A DNA stretch of 64,000 nucleotides from Falsiroseomonas frigidaquae (lineage in GTDB: Bacteria > Pseudomonadota > Alphaproteobacteria > Acetobacterales > Acetobacteraceae), in NCBI RefSeq assembly GCF_012163145.1, contig NZ_JAAVTX010000004.1:124001-188000 (forward strand). Direction: 5' to 3'. A model generated the notes under the pieces. It made no database searches. It was not told the origin of the DNA and saw only the letters and a program-made list of their open reading frames with translations. A program made the position numbers and the translations under genes. Position 1 is the first letter of the stretch. Every line of letters starts with the position of its first letter. Below, piece after piece: positions 8,708 to 17,112 of the stretch.

Positions 8708-10105
8708 TTGCCGGATTTCGCCCGCATCTATGACGTGCTGGTGGTCGGCGGCGGCAATGCCGCGCTCTGTGCCGCCATCACCGCGCGCCGGGCCGGCGCC
8801 TCCGTCATCCTCTGCGAGGTGTCCCCGCCGCCGCTGCGGGGCGGCAATTCGCGCCACACCCGCAACCTGCGTGCCCTGCATCCCGGCCCGACCCAGGTGC
8901 TGACCGACAGCTACCTGGAGGAGGAATACTGGGACGACCTCAACCGGGTGACCGGCGGCAAGACGAATGAGGAGCTGGCCCGGATGTGCATCCGCGCCAG
9001 CCAGCACGCGCCGGATTTCCTGGCGAGCTGCGGCGTGGTGTTCCAGCCCTCGCTGTCCGGCACCCTGTCGCTGTCGCGCACCAACGCCTTCTTCCTCGGC
9101 GGCGGCAAGGCGCTGGTGAATGCGCTGTACCGGGAGGCCGCGAAGCTCGGCATCGTTACGCTGACGGATACCGAGGTGCAGCATATCCAGGTCGAGGAAG
9201 GCCACGCGACGGAGGCGGTGATCTCCCATTGCGGCTTCCCGCAGCGGATCCGCTTCAAGGCGCTGGTCGCGGCCTGCGGCGGCTTCCAGGCCAATCGCAA
9301 CTGGTTGCGCGAATACTGGGGCGATGCGGCGGATAATTTCCAGATCCGCGGCACGCCCTATGCGCAGGGCGTCGTGCTGAAGGACCTGCTGGCGCAGGGC
9401 GTGCAGCAGGTGGGCGACCCCACCCAGTTCCACGCCGTGGCGAACGACGCCCGCGCGCCCATGGAGGATGGCGGCCTGGCCATGCGGCTAGACTGCGTGC
9501 CGTTCTCCCTGGTGGTGAACCGCAATGTCGAGCGCTTCTACGACGAGGGCGAGGATGTCTGGCCGAAGCGCTATGCCATCTGGGGCCGCCTGATCGCGCA
9601 GCAGCCCGGTCAGATCGCGCTGGCCGTCACCGACAGCAAGGCGGTGATGAACTTCCTGCCGTCCGTCTACCCGCCCTACAAGGCGAACAGCATTGCCGAG
9701 ATCGCCGCCATGGCTGGCTTCGATGCTGCGAAGCTTGAGAAGGTGGTGGCCGATTTCAACGCCGCCGTGCGCCCCGGCACCTTCAAGCCGATGGTGCCGG
9801 ACGACTGCACGACGGAAGGGCTGGTCCCGCCGAAAAGCCACTGGGCGCGGCGCATCGATACGCCGCCCTACTACGCCTATCCGCTGCGCCCGGGCATCAC
9901 CTTCACCTTCCTCGGCCTCAAGGTGAACGAGAAGGCCCGCGTGCTGATGGCGGATGGCAAGCCCTCCGCGAACATGTTCGCGAGTGGGGAAATCATGTCC
10001 GGCAACATCCTCGGCCAGGGCTACCTGGCCGGCTTCGGTATGACCCTCGGCACCGTCTTCGGACGGCTGGCCGGAGAGGAGGCGGCGCGCCATGTCCGCA
10101 ACTGA
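8708..10105 (+). CDS. tcuA: FAD-dependent tricarballylate dehydrogenase TcuA
   Basis: A 465-residue flavoprotein that oxidises tricarballylate to cis-aconitate, passing electrons to TcuB. The N-terminal FAD dinucleotide fold is clear (DVLVVGGGNAALCAAITARR, about 9-28), followed by the subfamily motif GGNSRHTRNLR, and the C-terminus has the flavin motif SGEIMSGNILGQGYLAGFGM found in fumarate-reductase-like dehydrogenases. It starts at a TTG, fixed by a strong AAGGAGA ribosome-binding site 7 bases upstream; no ATG fits. It overlaps tcuB by 14 bases. The gene next door encodes the electron-accepting partner, which supports the call. No tcuC transporter is in the window. A close relative acting on another di- or tricarboxylate is possible. 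Confidence 0.9.
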   Translation: MPDFARIYDVLVVGGGNAALCAAITARRAGASVILCEVSPPPLRGGNSRHTRNLRALHPGPTQVLTDSYLEEEYWDDLNRVTGGKTNEELARMCIRASQHAPDFLASCGVVFQPSLSGTLSLSRTNAFFLGGGKALVNALYREAAKLGIVTLTDTEVQHIQVEEGHATEAVISHCGFPQRIRFKALVAACGGFQANRNWLREYWGDAADNFQIRGTPYAQGVVLKDLLAQGVQQVGDPTQFHAVANDARAPMEDGGLAMRLDCVPFSLVVNRNVERFYDEGEDVWPKRYAIWGRLIAQQPGQIALAVTDSKAVMNFLPSVYPPYKANSIAEIAAMAGFDAAKLEKVVADFNAAVRPGTFKPMVPDDCTTEGLVPPKSHWARRIDTPPYYAYPLRPGITFTFLGLKVNEKARVLMADGKPSANMFASGEIMSGNILGQGYLAGFGMTLGTVFGRLAGEEAARHVRN

Positions 10106-11237
10106 AATGAGCAAGCTCGACCTGCTGTTGCAAGAAGCCACGGAAATCGAATCCGACGCCTACCAGGATGCCCGCCGCCAAATGGCGGTGTGCAATGCCT
10201 GCCGCTACTGCGAGGGTTATTGCGCCGTCTTCCCGGCGATGGCGGCACGGCGGGAATTCGAGAAGGCGGACCTGACCCACCTCGCCAACCTCTGCCACAA
10301 CTGCAAGGGCTGCTACCACGCCTGCCAGTATGCGCCGCCGCATGCCTTCGGCATCAACATCCCGGCGACCTTCGCGACCATCCGGCAGGAGAGCTACGCC
10401 GAATTCGCCTGGCCCTCGGGCATGGGGCGCCTGTTCGAGCGCAACGGCACGCTGGTGGCCGGCGCGGCGACGCTCTTCGTGACGCTGGCGCTGGTGCTGA
10501 CGGTGCTGATCCGCGACCCGGCCGTGCTGTTCTCCGCCCAGACCGGTACCGGCGCCTTCTTCCGCATCATCCCGCTCTGGCTGATCAACCTGCTGGCCGG
10601 CGGCAGCTTCGGCTTCGCGGTGGTGGCCATGGCAATGGGCGCCATCCGCTACTGGCGCGGCACCGGCGGCATGGGGGGCAGCTTCCAGCCGCAGCCGGCG
10701 GTGGATGCGGCGGTGGATGTGCTGACGCTGCGCAACCTCGGCGGCGGCGGGCATGGCTGCAACGACCTGGATGACAGCTTCGCCCAGCATCGCCGCTGGC
10801 TGCACCAGGCGATGTTCTTCGGCTTCATGCTTTGCTTCGCCGCCACCTCCACCGGCGCCATCTACCACCACGTCTTCGGCTGGCGGTCGCCGCATGACTT
10901 CCTGTCCCTGCCGGTGCAGTTCGGCACCTGGGGCGGCGTGCTGCTGTGCATCGGCACGGCCGGGCTGCTGTGGGTGAAGACGGTGACGGACCCGGCGCCG
11001 GTGGCCCGCAAGCTGATGGGTGGCGAATACGCGCTGCTCGGCCTGCTGTTCCTGATCGGCTCCACCGGGCTGCTGCTGCTGGTGGTGCGGCACACCGGCG
11101 CCATGGGCATCATGCTGGCGCTGCATTTCGGCCTGGTGCTCGCACTGTTCGTGGTGCTGCCCTATTCGAAGATGGTGCACGGCATCTATCGCAGCATCGC
11201 CCTGCTGCGGAATGCGCGGGAGAAGCGGCCGGCCTGA
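10092..11237 (+). CDS. tcuB: Tricarballylate utilization protein TcuB (4Fe-4S membrane electron carrier)
   Basis: A 381-residue membrane iron-sulfur protein that reoxidises TcuA and hands electrons to the membrane. Two cysteine clusters are visible near the N-terminus (CNACRYCEGYC at about 34-44 and CHNCKGCYHAC at about 68-78), enough for two 4Fe-4S centres. About six hydrophobic helices follow, with histidines (QHRRWLHQAMFF, YHHVFGW) that could be heme or quinone ligands. It overlaps tcuA by 14 bases and has GGAGAGGAGG about 9 bases before its ATG. Its last 26 codons have a decayed second copy at 13973-14050. Length matches known TcuB proteins. Confidence 0.92.
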   Translation: MSATEMSKLDLLLQEATEIESDAYQDARRQMAVCNACRYCEGYCAVFPAMAARREFEKADLTHLANLCHNCKGCYHACQYAPPHAFGINIPATFATIRQESYAEFAWPSGMGRLFERNGTLVAGAATLFVTLALVLTVLIRDPAVLFSAQTGTGAFFRIIPLWLINLLAGGSFGFAVVAMAMGAIRYWRGTGGMGGSFQPQPAVDAAVDVLTLRNLGGGGHGCNDLDDSFAQHRRWLHQAMFFGFMLCFAATSTGAIYHHVFGWRSPHDFLSLPVQFGTWGGVLLCIGTAGLLWVKTVTDPAPVARKLMGGEYALLGLLFLIGSTGLLLLVVRHTGAMGIMLALHFGLVLALFVVLPYSKMVHGIYRSIALLRNAREKRPA

Positions 11238-11261
11238 GGCCGCGCCGCCGGGTCGGCCCCG

Positions 11262-11335
11262 GTCGCGGAACCCGCCGCGACGGCCCTGCAGCCGCAGCCG
11301 ACCCGAAGCGCCCGCGGGTCATCCATCGCGGGCGC
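11262..11335. terminator. Two hairpins between convergent tcuB and tadE-like genes
   Basis: Two perfect inverted repeats lie between the facing 3' ends. The first has 7-base arms GTCGCGG/CCGCGAC (11262-11281) with a 6-base loop. The second has 9-base arms GCGCCCGCG/CGCGGGCGC (11308-11335) with a 10-base loop. Neither has a long T tract, so they may act as weak bidirectional terminators or RNA-end protectors. Confidence 0.5.
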
Positions 11336-11344
11336 CGCTTGCAC

Positions 11345-11386
11345 TTGAAGAACGCCTGCGCGTTTCAGTTGAAGAACGCCTGCGCG
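11345..11386. repeat. 24-bp tandem duplication at the 3' end of the tadE-like gene
   Basis: The 18-mer TTGAAGAACGCCTGCGCG occurs at 11345-11362 and again at 11369-11386, separated by 6 bases, giving a period of 24 bases (8 codons). On the minus strand it encodes the last residues of the TadE-like protein (AQAFF); the second copy lies just past the stop codon in the same frame. This is a recent slippage-type duplication. Confidence 0.75.
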
Positions 11387-11817
11387 GTCTCCGTCATCAC
11401 CCGCGACGGTGCGCCGAACAGCGTCACCTGCAGGGTGAAGGGATACTGCACCGTCACCGTGACGCTGGTGATCCCGGCCTGCGTGGCGCAGTCGCTCACC
11501 GTCGCCGTCAGCCCGCTTGCATCCAGGAATGGCACGCGCGCGGCAACCCCCGGGAGATTGCCGCTGAGGCTGGTGCAGGCGGCGGTGCCGCTGTTCAGGT
11601 TCTGGCTGCCACGCAAGGTCGCCATGCGCACGGCCTCGGCGCTCGCGGTGCGCAGCGCCTGAACCGTGATCAGGTAGCGGCCGAGTTCCATCGTGCCGAG
11701 CAGCAACCCCAGCAGGATGGTGCCCACCAGCGCGAATTCCAGGCTGGTCGCACCGCGGCGGCCGAGCGTCCGGAAACGCGCGGACAACCCGCTCTTGCCG
11801 CTACCGACAGCCGACAT
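11365..11817 (-). CDS. TadE-like pilus assembly protein
   Basis: A 150-residue TadE-family minor-pilin-like protein. Residues about 15-50 hold the class III prepilin/TadE signature: basic stretch RFRTLGRRGATSLEFALVGTILLGLLLGTMELGRYLI, with the conserved Glu at +5 of the processed form. The rest is a small periplasmic domain with two cysteines (TAACTSL and VSDCAT) that could form a disulfide. The start at 11817 is supported by a near-perfect AGGAGGGGG ribosome-binding site. It is divergent from the TadG-like gene, but no TadA, TadB, TadC, CpaB or RcpA gene is present, so assembly would need machinery encoded elsewhere. Confidence 0.85.
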   Translation of the reverse strand: MSAVGSGKSGLSARFRTLGRRGATSLEFALVGTILLGLLLGTMELGRYLITVQALRTASAEAVRMATLRGSQNLNSGTAACTSLSGNLPGVAARVPFLDASGLTATVSDCATQAGITSVTVTVQYPFTLQVTLFGAPSRVMTETAQAFFN

Positions 11818-12161
11818 CGTCCCCCTCCTGCCGAGCGGCTCATCCTGCCACCACCCGCCCGGCCGTGATCGGTGCGTTTTGTCTGGACTTGTCAGCCTCC
11901 GTCGATCGGCAACGGCTGGACCGGCCGGTAGCGGGAAGCCGGCAGACAGGAATCCGCCTGTTTGTCGTTCCTTTTCAGATGCTTGCGCTTGCACCCGTCC
12001 ACCTCATCCCGCGCCTTGCGGCCCGGCCGGCAGCGCGTGGATGGCGATTGACGCTTACCGCATGTCGGCCGAATGTCTGCCCACCGCTCGCAGCGACAGG
12101 ACCAGTACGAGCGGCACCGGCCGCCCCGCATATCGCCGCCCCTGCCAACGGAGGCTCAGCC
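11818..12161. other. Intergenic region between divergent tadE-like and tadG-like genes
   Basis: This 344-base gap should hold promoters for both divergent pilin-like genes. The Shine-Dalgarno sites of each lie at its two ends (about 11819-11829 on minus, GGAGG at 12150-12154 on plus). It is less GC-rich around 11870-11990. I could not find a convincing sigma70 -35/-10 pair, RNA gene or small ORF. Confidence 0.5.
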
Positions 12162-13493
12162 ATGTCCGCCGGCAAGACCCTCGAACCGGCGTTCCAGGCC
12201 GCGCAGGCGCCCTTGCGGTGGGCGGCCGTGCGGCGGCAGTTGCGCAGCCAGCGCGGCGCCACCGCGGCGCTCGTCGCAGTCAGCCTGATGATGCTGGTGG
12301 GTTTCGCCGGCCTCGCTACCGAGGGTGGCCTGCTCTACCTGACCTCGCGCAATGCCCAGAATGGCGCGGACTCCGCGGCAATGGCGGCTGCCTCTGCCTA
12401 TCAGTTCCGCGGCCGTACCGCCGCCCTAGGCGCCGCGTCCGAAGTGGCGCTGCGCAACGGCTTCACCGGCGCGGTGGTGAACAACCCGCCCCTCGCGGGG
12501 GCAATGGCCGGGAACGCCAATGCCTTCGAGGTGGTCCTGGACAGGGCCGTCCCGATGATCCTGAGCCGGTCGTTGCACGGCAAGGCCAGCATGCCGGTGA
12601 GCGCACGTGCGGTTTCGCTTCTGGTCGGCGCGACCCCGGCCTGCATCGTCGCCCTGACCGGCACCCTGACGATCCAGAACTCCAGTACCTTCGACGCCAG
12701 GGAATGCGCCATCGGGTCGAATGCCCCGGGTGCATCCGTGCAGATTCCCCAGAGCAACTCGACGGTGCGGGCCCGCGCGGTGACGGCCGTCGGCACCTGC
12801 AATGGCTGCAGCAATGCCCGCTGGAGCTTCAGCGAAGGCTACCAGAACCACGCCCCACCGCTCGACAACCCCTATGCCCCGCTGGACACCAAGCCCTACA
12901 CCCTGGCCAGTGGCGCGTCCTGCCTCAACACCACCACCCTGAACGCCCGCGGGCCGATCGCGCCGACCGGGACGACGCGGGCCTATTGCGCCTCCGTCAC
13001 CGTCTCCAACACCTCCGCCGTGGTCTTCTCGCCCGGCACCTACGTGTTCCAGAACGCGTCTTTGACCATCGGCAGCATCTCGAGCTTCGCCTGCAGCGGC
13101 TGCACCTTCATCTTCCGCGGCAGCAGCCCCGGCAATCTCAGCATCACCAACACATCCGCGGTGAACCTCTCGGCGCCCGCCACCAATGGCGACGACGCCG
13201 ATTATGACGGCGTGCTGTTCCATCGCGCCACCGGCGGCGCCATGGGCAGCAACGGGTCGCCGAACCTCAACCTGCAGAGCGTGTCGAGCTTCAACCTGGC
13301 CGGCGGCATCTATTTCCCCGGCTCCTACATCCGCATCGGCAATGTCAGCTCCAGCAGCTCGAACAACTGCCTCGCCCTGGTCGGCGGCACCATCGAGATC
13401 AGCAGCCTCAGCAGCTTCCGCTTCGATGTGTCCAACTGCGCCAGCTACGGCACGGCGGTGCCCGCCACCCGTGTCGCGCGGCTGGTGGAGTAG
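12162..13493 (+). CDS. TadG-like pilus assembly protein with long serine/asparagine-rich C-terminal region
   Basis: A 443-residue protein. Residues about 20-75 match the TadE/TadG N-terminal domain (RSQRGATAALVAVSLMMLVGFAGLATEGG followed by a membrane helix, then NAQNGADSAAMAAA). From about residue 155 the sequence turns into a repetitive beta-rich region with recurring motifs such as GTLTIQNSSTF, NTSAVVFSPGTYVF, LTIGSISSF, LSITNTSAVNLS and LQSVSSFNLAGGIYF. This resembles a beta-helix or adhesin-like surface domain rather than the usual TadG von Willebrand domain. The start at 12162 has GGAGG 7 bases upstream. It is followed 5 bases later by a second TadE-like gene, forming an orphan minor-pilin set; the C-terminal part may be surface-exposed. 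Confidence 0.82.
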   Translation: MSAGKTLEPAFQAAQAPLRWAAVRRQLRSQRGATAALVAVSLMMLVGFAGLATEGGLLYLTSRNAQNGADSAAMAAASAYQFRGRTAALGAASEVALRNGFTGAVVNNPPLAGAMAGNANAFEVVLDRAVPMILSRSLHGKASMPVSARAVSLLVGATPACIVALTGTLTIQNSSTFDARECAIGSNAPGASVQIPQSNSTVRARAVTAVGTCNGCSNARWSFSEGYQNHAPPLDNPYAPLDTKPYTLASGASCLNTTTLNARGPIAPTGTTRAYCASVTVSNTSAVVFSPGTYVFQNASLTIGSISSFACSGCTFIFRGSSPGNLSITNTSAVNLSAPATNGDDADYDGVLFHRATGGAMGSNGSPNLNLQSVSSFNLAGGIYFPGSYIRIGNVSSSSSNNCLALVGGTIEISSLSSFRFDVSNCASYGTAVPATRVARLVE

Positions 13494-13498
13494 CGGCC

Positions 13499-13960
13499 AT
13501 GCGGCAGCACCTGGCGCGCTTCCTGGTGGATCGCCGAGGCATGGCCGCGGCCGAATTCGCGCTGGTTGGTTCGGTCCTGGTCCTGCTGTTCCTCAGCATG
13601 TTCGACCTCAGCCATGCCATGTGGCGGACCACCCGGCTGGAGATGGCGGCGCGGGCCGGGGCGCAATACGCCTTCGCCAAGCCACAGGACAGCAACGGCA
13701 TCGCCACCCGGGTGACGGCACAGCTTTCCGGCTGGACGGGCGTGGTGGTCGGCTCGACCGCCATGGTGTGCCGCTGCGACGATGGCGCCGCGGCGGATTG
13801 CGCCACGGGCACCTGCGAGAACAACGGCCAGACCCACGCGCCGATCGGCTCCCTCTCCATCACGGTGACGCAGCCCTTCGATTTCATCTCGCCGCTGACC
13901 GCGCTGCTGTTTCCGCAGCTGGGAACGCTGCGCGGCAATGTGGAGCTCCGGCTGCACTGA
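13499..13960 (+). CDS. TadE-like pilus assembly protein (second copy)
   Basis: A 153-residue TadE-family protein. The signature VDRRGMAAAEFALVGSVLVLLFLSMFDLSHAM (residues 10-41) combines the basic cytoplasmic tail, conserved Glu and membrane helix. The small C-terminal domain has cysteines at CRCDD, ADCATGTC, suggesting one or more disulfides in the periplasm. It begins 5 bases after the tadG-like stop, so the two are co-transcribed. It is only distantly similar to the TadE-like protein at 11365. Just 12 bases after its stop begins the decayed tcuB tail. Confidence 0.85.
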   Translation: MRQHLARFLVDRRGMAAAEFALVGSVLVLLFLSMFDLSHAMWRTTRLEMAARAGAQYAFAKPQDSNGIATRVTAQLSGWTGVVVGSTAMVCRCDDGAAADCATGTCENNGQTHAPIGSLSITVTQPFDFISPLTALLFPQLGTLRGNVELRLH

Positions 13961-13972
13961 CCACGGCGGCGC

Positions 13973-14050
13973 CTGCCCTGTTCGAGGATGGTGCACGGCA
14001 TCTATCGCAGCATCGGCCAGCTGAGACATGCCCGGGAAAGGCGGCCGGCC
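13973..14050 (+). pseudogene. Remnant of a second tcuB 3' end
   Basis: These 78 bases align without gaps to the last 26 codons of tcuB (11157-11234), with 68 of 78 positions identical by eye. In frame the tail reads LPCSRMVHGIYRSIGQLRHA then RERRPA, against LPYSKMVHGIYRSIALLRNA then REKRPA in tcuB. The tcuB stop TGA is CGA here, so reading runs on into unrelated sequence. No upstream part of tcuB is present. It is a dead fragment of a paralogue or of a duplication, and it brackets the Tad-like cassette together with the intact tcuB end. Confidence 0.75.
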
Positions 14051-14200
14051 CGACGAACCGGGCGCGAAACATCTGAAACAATCGCCCGGCGGCCGCGCAA
14101 TCGAGTGGAAACACGGCAGCCCTAGGAAGCGCGCCCATCGCAGGGGCGTCTCCGAGGGAAAGGATGGCGGCCCGCTGCCCATCCACCCAATGAGGTTTCC

Positions 14201-16720
14201 ATGCGCACGCCCAGAATGGCGCCTTTCGCAGCTTCGCCCCATGTCATCGAGGGCACCGACGGCACGGACTACCTGTTCGGCGAGACCGGCGCCGACCTGA
14301 TCATCGGCTATGGCGGCGATGACCATGTCTTCTACGACAACCTGGCGGAAATGCAGGGCGACACGGTCGCCGGCGGCGCCGGCTTCGACACGCTGTCCAT
14401 CACCTTCACCACCGCCACGGCGGGCATCACCCTGCAGGTGGTCGATTCCGCCAACCTGGTCCCGCTGCTGGGGGCGCAGGTCATCGGCGTCGAATCCTAT
14501 GCCGTCACCGGCAGCGCCTTCGCCGACCGCTTCACCGGCGGCACCTGGAATGACCGCTTCGTCGGCGGCCTCGGCAATGACACGGCGCTGGGCGGCCTCG
14601 GCGACGACACCCTGTTCGGCGAGGACGGCCATGATCGCCTGGAAGGCGGCAATGGCCAGGATGCGCTGCTGGGCGATGCCGGGAATGACAGCCTGCGCGG
14701 CGGCAATGGCCGCGACCAGCTATATGGCGGCACTGGCAACGACCGGCTGTATGGTGACAACGGCGAGGACCAGCTGTTCGGCGATGCGGGGAACGACCTG
14801 CTGGAGGGCGGCGCGGGCCTCGACACGCTGCGCGGCGGCGACGGCAACGACGTGCTGCGCGGCGGCACGGAGGATGACAGCCTGGCCGGCGGCGCCGGTG
14901 CCGACACCCTGGATGGCGGCAGCGGCAATGACGTGATCGAACACTGGAGCGGCGAGGGCGCCGATTCCATCCAGGGCGGCAGCGGCCTGGACCGGCTGGT
15001 GCTGCACGGCATCTCCGGCAGCTTCATCGCCAAGGCGGCCGATGTGGTGAATGTGCTGGCCGATGGCACCCGCATCCTCGGCATCGAATCCTACAGCATC
15101 GACGGGACGGAACAGGCGAACCTCTTCGCCGGCGCGGCCGGCGACGATGTGCTGAACGGCTTCGCCGGGGCCGACACGCTGCGCGGCGGCGGTGGCCAGG
15201 ACCTGCTGATGGGCGGCGAGGGCCAGGACCTGCTGGAGGGCGGCGATGGCGATGACTTCCTGATCGTCGGTGCCGGCGGCATCGACACGCTCCGCGGCGG
15301 CGCCGGGACCGACACGGCACGGATCGACCGCTTCACCTATTCCGATGCGATCGACTACCGCTTCACCGGCGCCGCGACCGCCACCCTGTCCGATGGCACC
15401 ACGCTGACCGATATCGAGGTCGTCGAGATCGACACCGCCTATGGCGACGATGTGCTCGCCGCCGGCACGGCGCAGCGCGTGGTCTTCAACGCCGCCGGCG
15501 GCAACAATTCGCTGACCGGCAGTGCCGGCGACGACGTGCTCACCAGCGGCAACGGCAACGACACCATCAGGGCCGGTGCCGGCATGGACCGCATCATCGA
15601 TGGCGGCGGCAATGACAGCATCGATGCCGGCGACGGCGACGACGACGTCCGCGTGGATGGCGCGGCCGGCCACAGCCGGATCCGGCTCGGCGCCGGGAAC
15701 GACGTGGTCTATCTCAACGCCGGCGGCGGCAGTGCCGGCGGCGCCTATACGGTGGATGGCGGCGACGGCATCGACTACGCCTGGATCAACCGCTCCGGCA
15801 GCAGCAACAACATGACTTTCACGCTAGCCGCCAAGGCGCCGCTGTCGAATGGCGCCGTCACGCTGGCGAATATCGAGCGCGTTCACATCCAATCCGGCTC
15901 CGGTCGCGACAAGCTGACGGGTGGCGCGCTGGATGACTGGTTCAACGGCATGTCGGGCCACGACACGCTGCTGGGCCTGGGCGGGAATGACGAGCTGATC
16001 GGCTGGTATGGCGCCGACCGGCTGGAGGGCGGCGATGGCGCCGACATCCTATGGGCCACCGGCGGCATCAAGGATGGCGACGCCGATACGCTGCTGGGCG
16101 ACGCCGGGGCGGACGATCTGCACATGAATCGCGGCGACTTCGCCGATGGCGGCACCGAGCAGGACCGCCTGTTCCTCGACCTGACCGAGGAATACGTGGA
16201 TTTCACCTTCGTCTTCTCCACCGGCCTGACCCAGGTCGATGCCACCACCCGCTTCACCGGCATGGAGCAGCTGTATTTCGACGGCGGCCGCGGCCATGAC
16301 AGGGTGACCGGCGGGGCGCTCGCCGATGTGCTGGAGGGCAATGCCGGCAATGACCGGCTCCTGGCCGGCGGCGGGGCTGACGAGCTGACCGATGGCGACG
16401 GCAATGACAGCCTGTACGGCGAGGCCGGCGACGACCTGCTGGTGCGCACCGATTTCGACGCCAACGGGATCGACCTCTTCGACGGCGGCATCGGCACCGA
16501 CACGCTGCGCTTCAACATCGTCTCCGGCGCGCCCGTCTGGGTGGACATGGTGGAGCAGCAGTACAATGGCGGCCTCGCCCAGGGCCTGACGCTGGTCAGG
16601 GTCGAGAATGTCGTCGGCAGCGACGCCGGCGACGACATCCGCGGCTCCTCCGCCGCCAATGCCTTCTGGGGCGGCAAGGGTCCGACTACCTGGAGGGTCG
16701 CGAGGGCAACGACGTGCTGA
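14201..16720 (+). CDS. RTX (hemolysin-type calcium-binding repeat) protein, frameshifted near its C-terminus
   Basis: The first 839 codons of a secreted calcium-binding protein. Blocks of glycine- and aspartate-rich nonapeptides (GGxGxDxLx) occur at about residues 110-265, 300-370, 420-500, 560-620 and 690-760; each block should fold as a calcium-filled beta-roll outside the cell. Between them lie asparagine/threonine-rich stretches. Around 16678-16684 one base appears to be missing: translation breaks from the repeat pattern into PTTWRVARATTC, while the next frame restores DYLEGREGNDVLTGGEGSD and the type I secretion tail. The start has TGAGG 5 bases upstream. No type I secretion ATPase or adaptor is in the window. 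Function (adhesin, surface layer or enzyme-less scaffold) cannot be told. Confidence 0.82.
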   Translation: MRTPRMAPFAASPHVIEGTDGTDYLFGETGADLIIGYGGDDHVFYDNLAEMQGDTVAGGAGFDTLSITFTTATAGITLQVVDSANLVPLLGAQVIGVESYAVTGSAFADRFTGGTWNDRFVGGLGNDTALGGLGDDTLFGEDGHDRLEGGNGQDALLGDAGNDSLRGGNGRDQLYGGTGNDRLYGDNGEDQLFGDAGNDLLEGGAGLDTLRGGDGNDVLRGGTEDDSLAGGAGADTLDGGSGNDVIEHWSGEGADSIQGGSGLDRLVLHGISGSFIAKAADVVNVLADGTRILGIESYSIDGTEQANLFAGAAGDDVLNGFAGADTLRGGGGQDLLMGGEGQDLLEGGDGDDFLIVGAGGIDTLRGGAGTDTARIDRFTYSDAIDYRFTGAATATLSDGTTLTDIEVVEIDTAYGDDVLAAGTAQRVVFNAAGGNNSLTGSAGDDVLTSGNGNDTIRAGAGMDRIIDGGGNDSIDAGDGDDDVRVDGAAGHSRIRLGAGNDVVYLNAGGGSAGGAYTVDGGDGIDYAWINRSGSSNNMTFTLAAKAPLSNGAVTLANIERVHIQSGSGRDKLTGGALDDWFNGMSGHDTLLGLGGNDELIGWYGADRLEGGDGADILWATGGIKDGDADTLLGDAGADDLHMNRGDFADGGTEQDRLFLDLTEEYVDFTFVFSTGLTQVDATTRFTGMEQLYFDGGRGHDRVTGGALADVLEGNAGNDRLLAGGGADELTDGDGNDSLYGEAGDDLLVRTDFDANGIDLFDGGIGTDTLRFNIVSGAPVWVDMVEQQYNGGLAQGLTLVRVENVVGSDAGDDIRGSSAANAFWGGKGPTTWRVARATTC

Positions 16721-17067
16721 CCGGCGGCGAGGGTTCCGACATCCTGTCCGGCGGTGCCGGGCGCGACCTCTTCCGCTTCGGCCTGGGCGCCACCGGCTCC
16801 GGCGATTTCATCCTCGACTTCGTCCGGGGCGAGGACCGCATCGCGATCGAGCGCGCGACCTTCCAGCTTGGCAATGCTGCGACGCCCTCGCTGGTCGTCG
16901 GCGCCAACCCGGTGGCGAATGCCGCGACGGCGCAGTTCCTGTTCGAAACCGGAAGCGGCCGGCTGTGGTTCGATGCCGATGGCAGCGGCGCCGTGGCCGA
17001 TGCCAGCTGGGTCGCAACCCTGTCCGGCGTCACCACCCTCTCGACGGCGGACCTCCTGTTGTTCTGA
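16714..17067 (+). CDS. C-terminal part of the RTX protein in the shifted frame
   Basis: About 117 residues that continue the RTX protein after the apparent one-base deletion near 16680. They contain the last RTX repeats (LTGGEGSDILSGGAGRDLFRF), a linker typical of type I secretion substrates (FILDFVRGEDRIAI), and a final domain with FLFETGSGRLWFDADGSG and a hydrophobic end (TADLLLF), the usual uncleaved secretion signal. Restoring the frame would join 14201-17067 into a protein of about 955 residues. It can begin only at a weak GTG inside the repeat, so independent translation is unlikely. A sequencing error would also explain it. Confidence 0.7.
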   Translation: MLTGGEGSDILSGGAGRDLFRFGLGATGSGDFILDFVRGEDRIAIERATFQLGNAATPSLVVGANPVANAATAQFLFETGSGRLWFDADGSGAVADASWVATLSGVTTLSTADLLLF

Positions 17068-17112
17068 ATGCGCCCCGGACGGCGGGGTGCCGGGACGAGG
17101 AGGGGCGACGCG

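Noticed and set aside
16678-16684. Programmed ribosomal frameshift in the RTX gene
   Set aside because: No slippery heptamer or downstream pseudoknot is apparent; a deletion or sequencing error is simpler.
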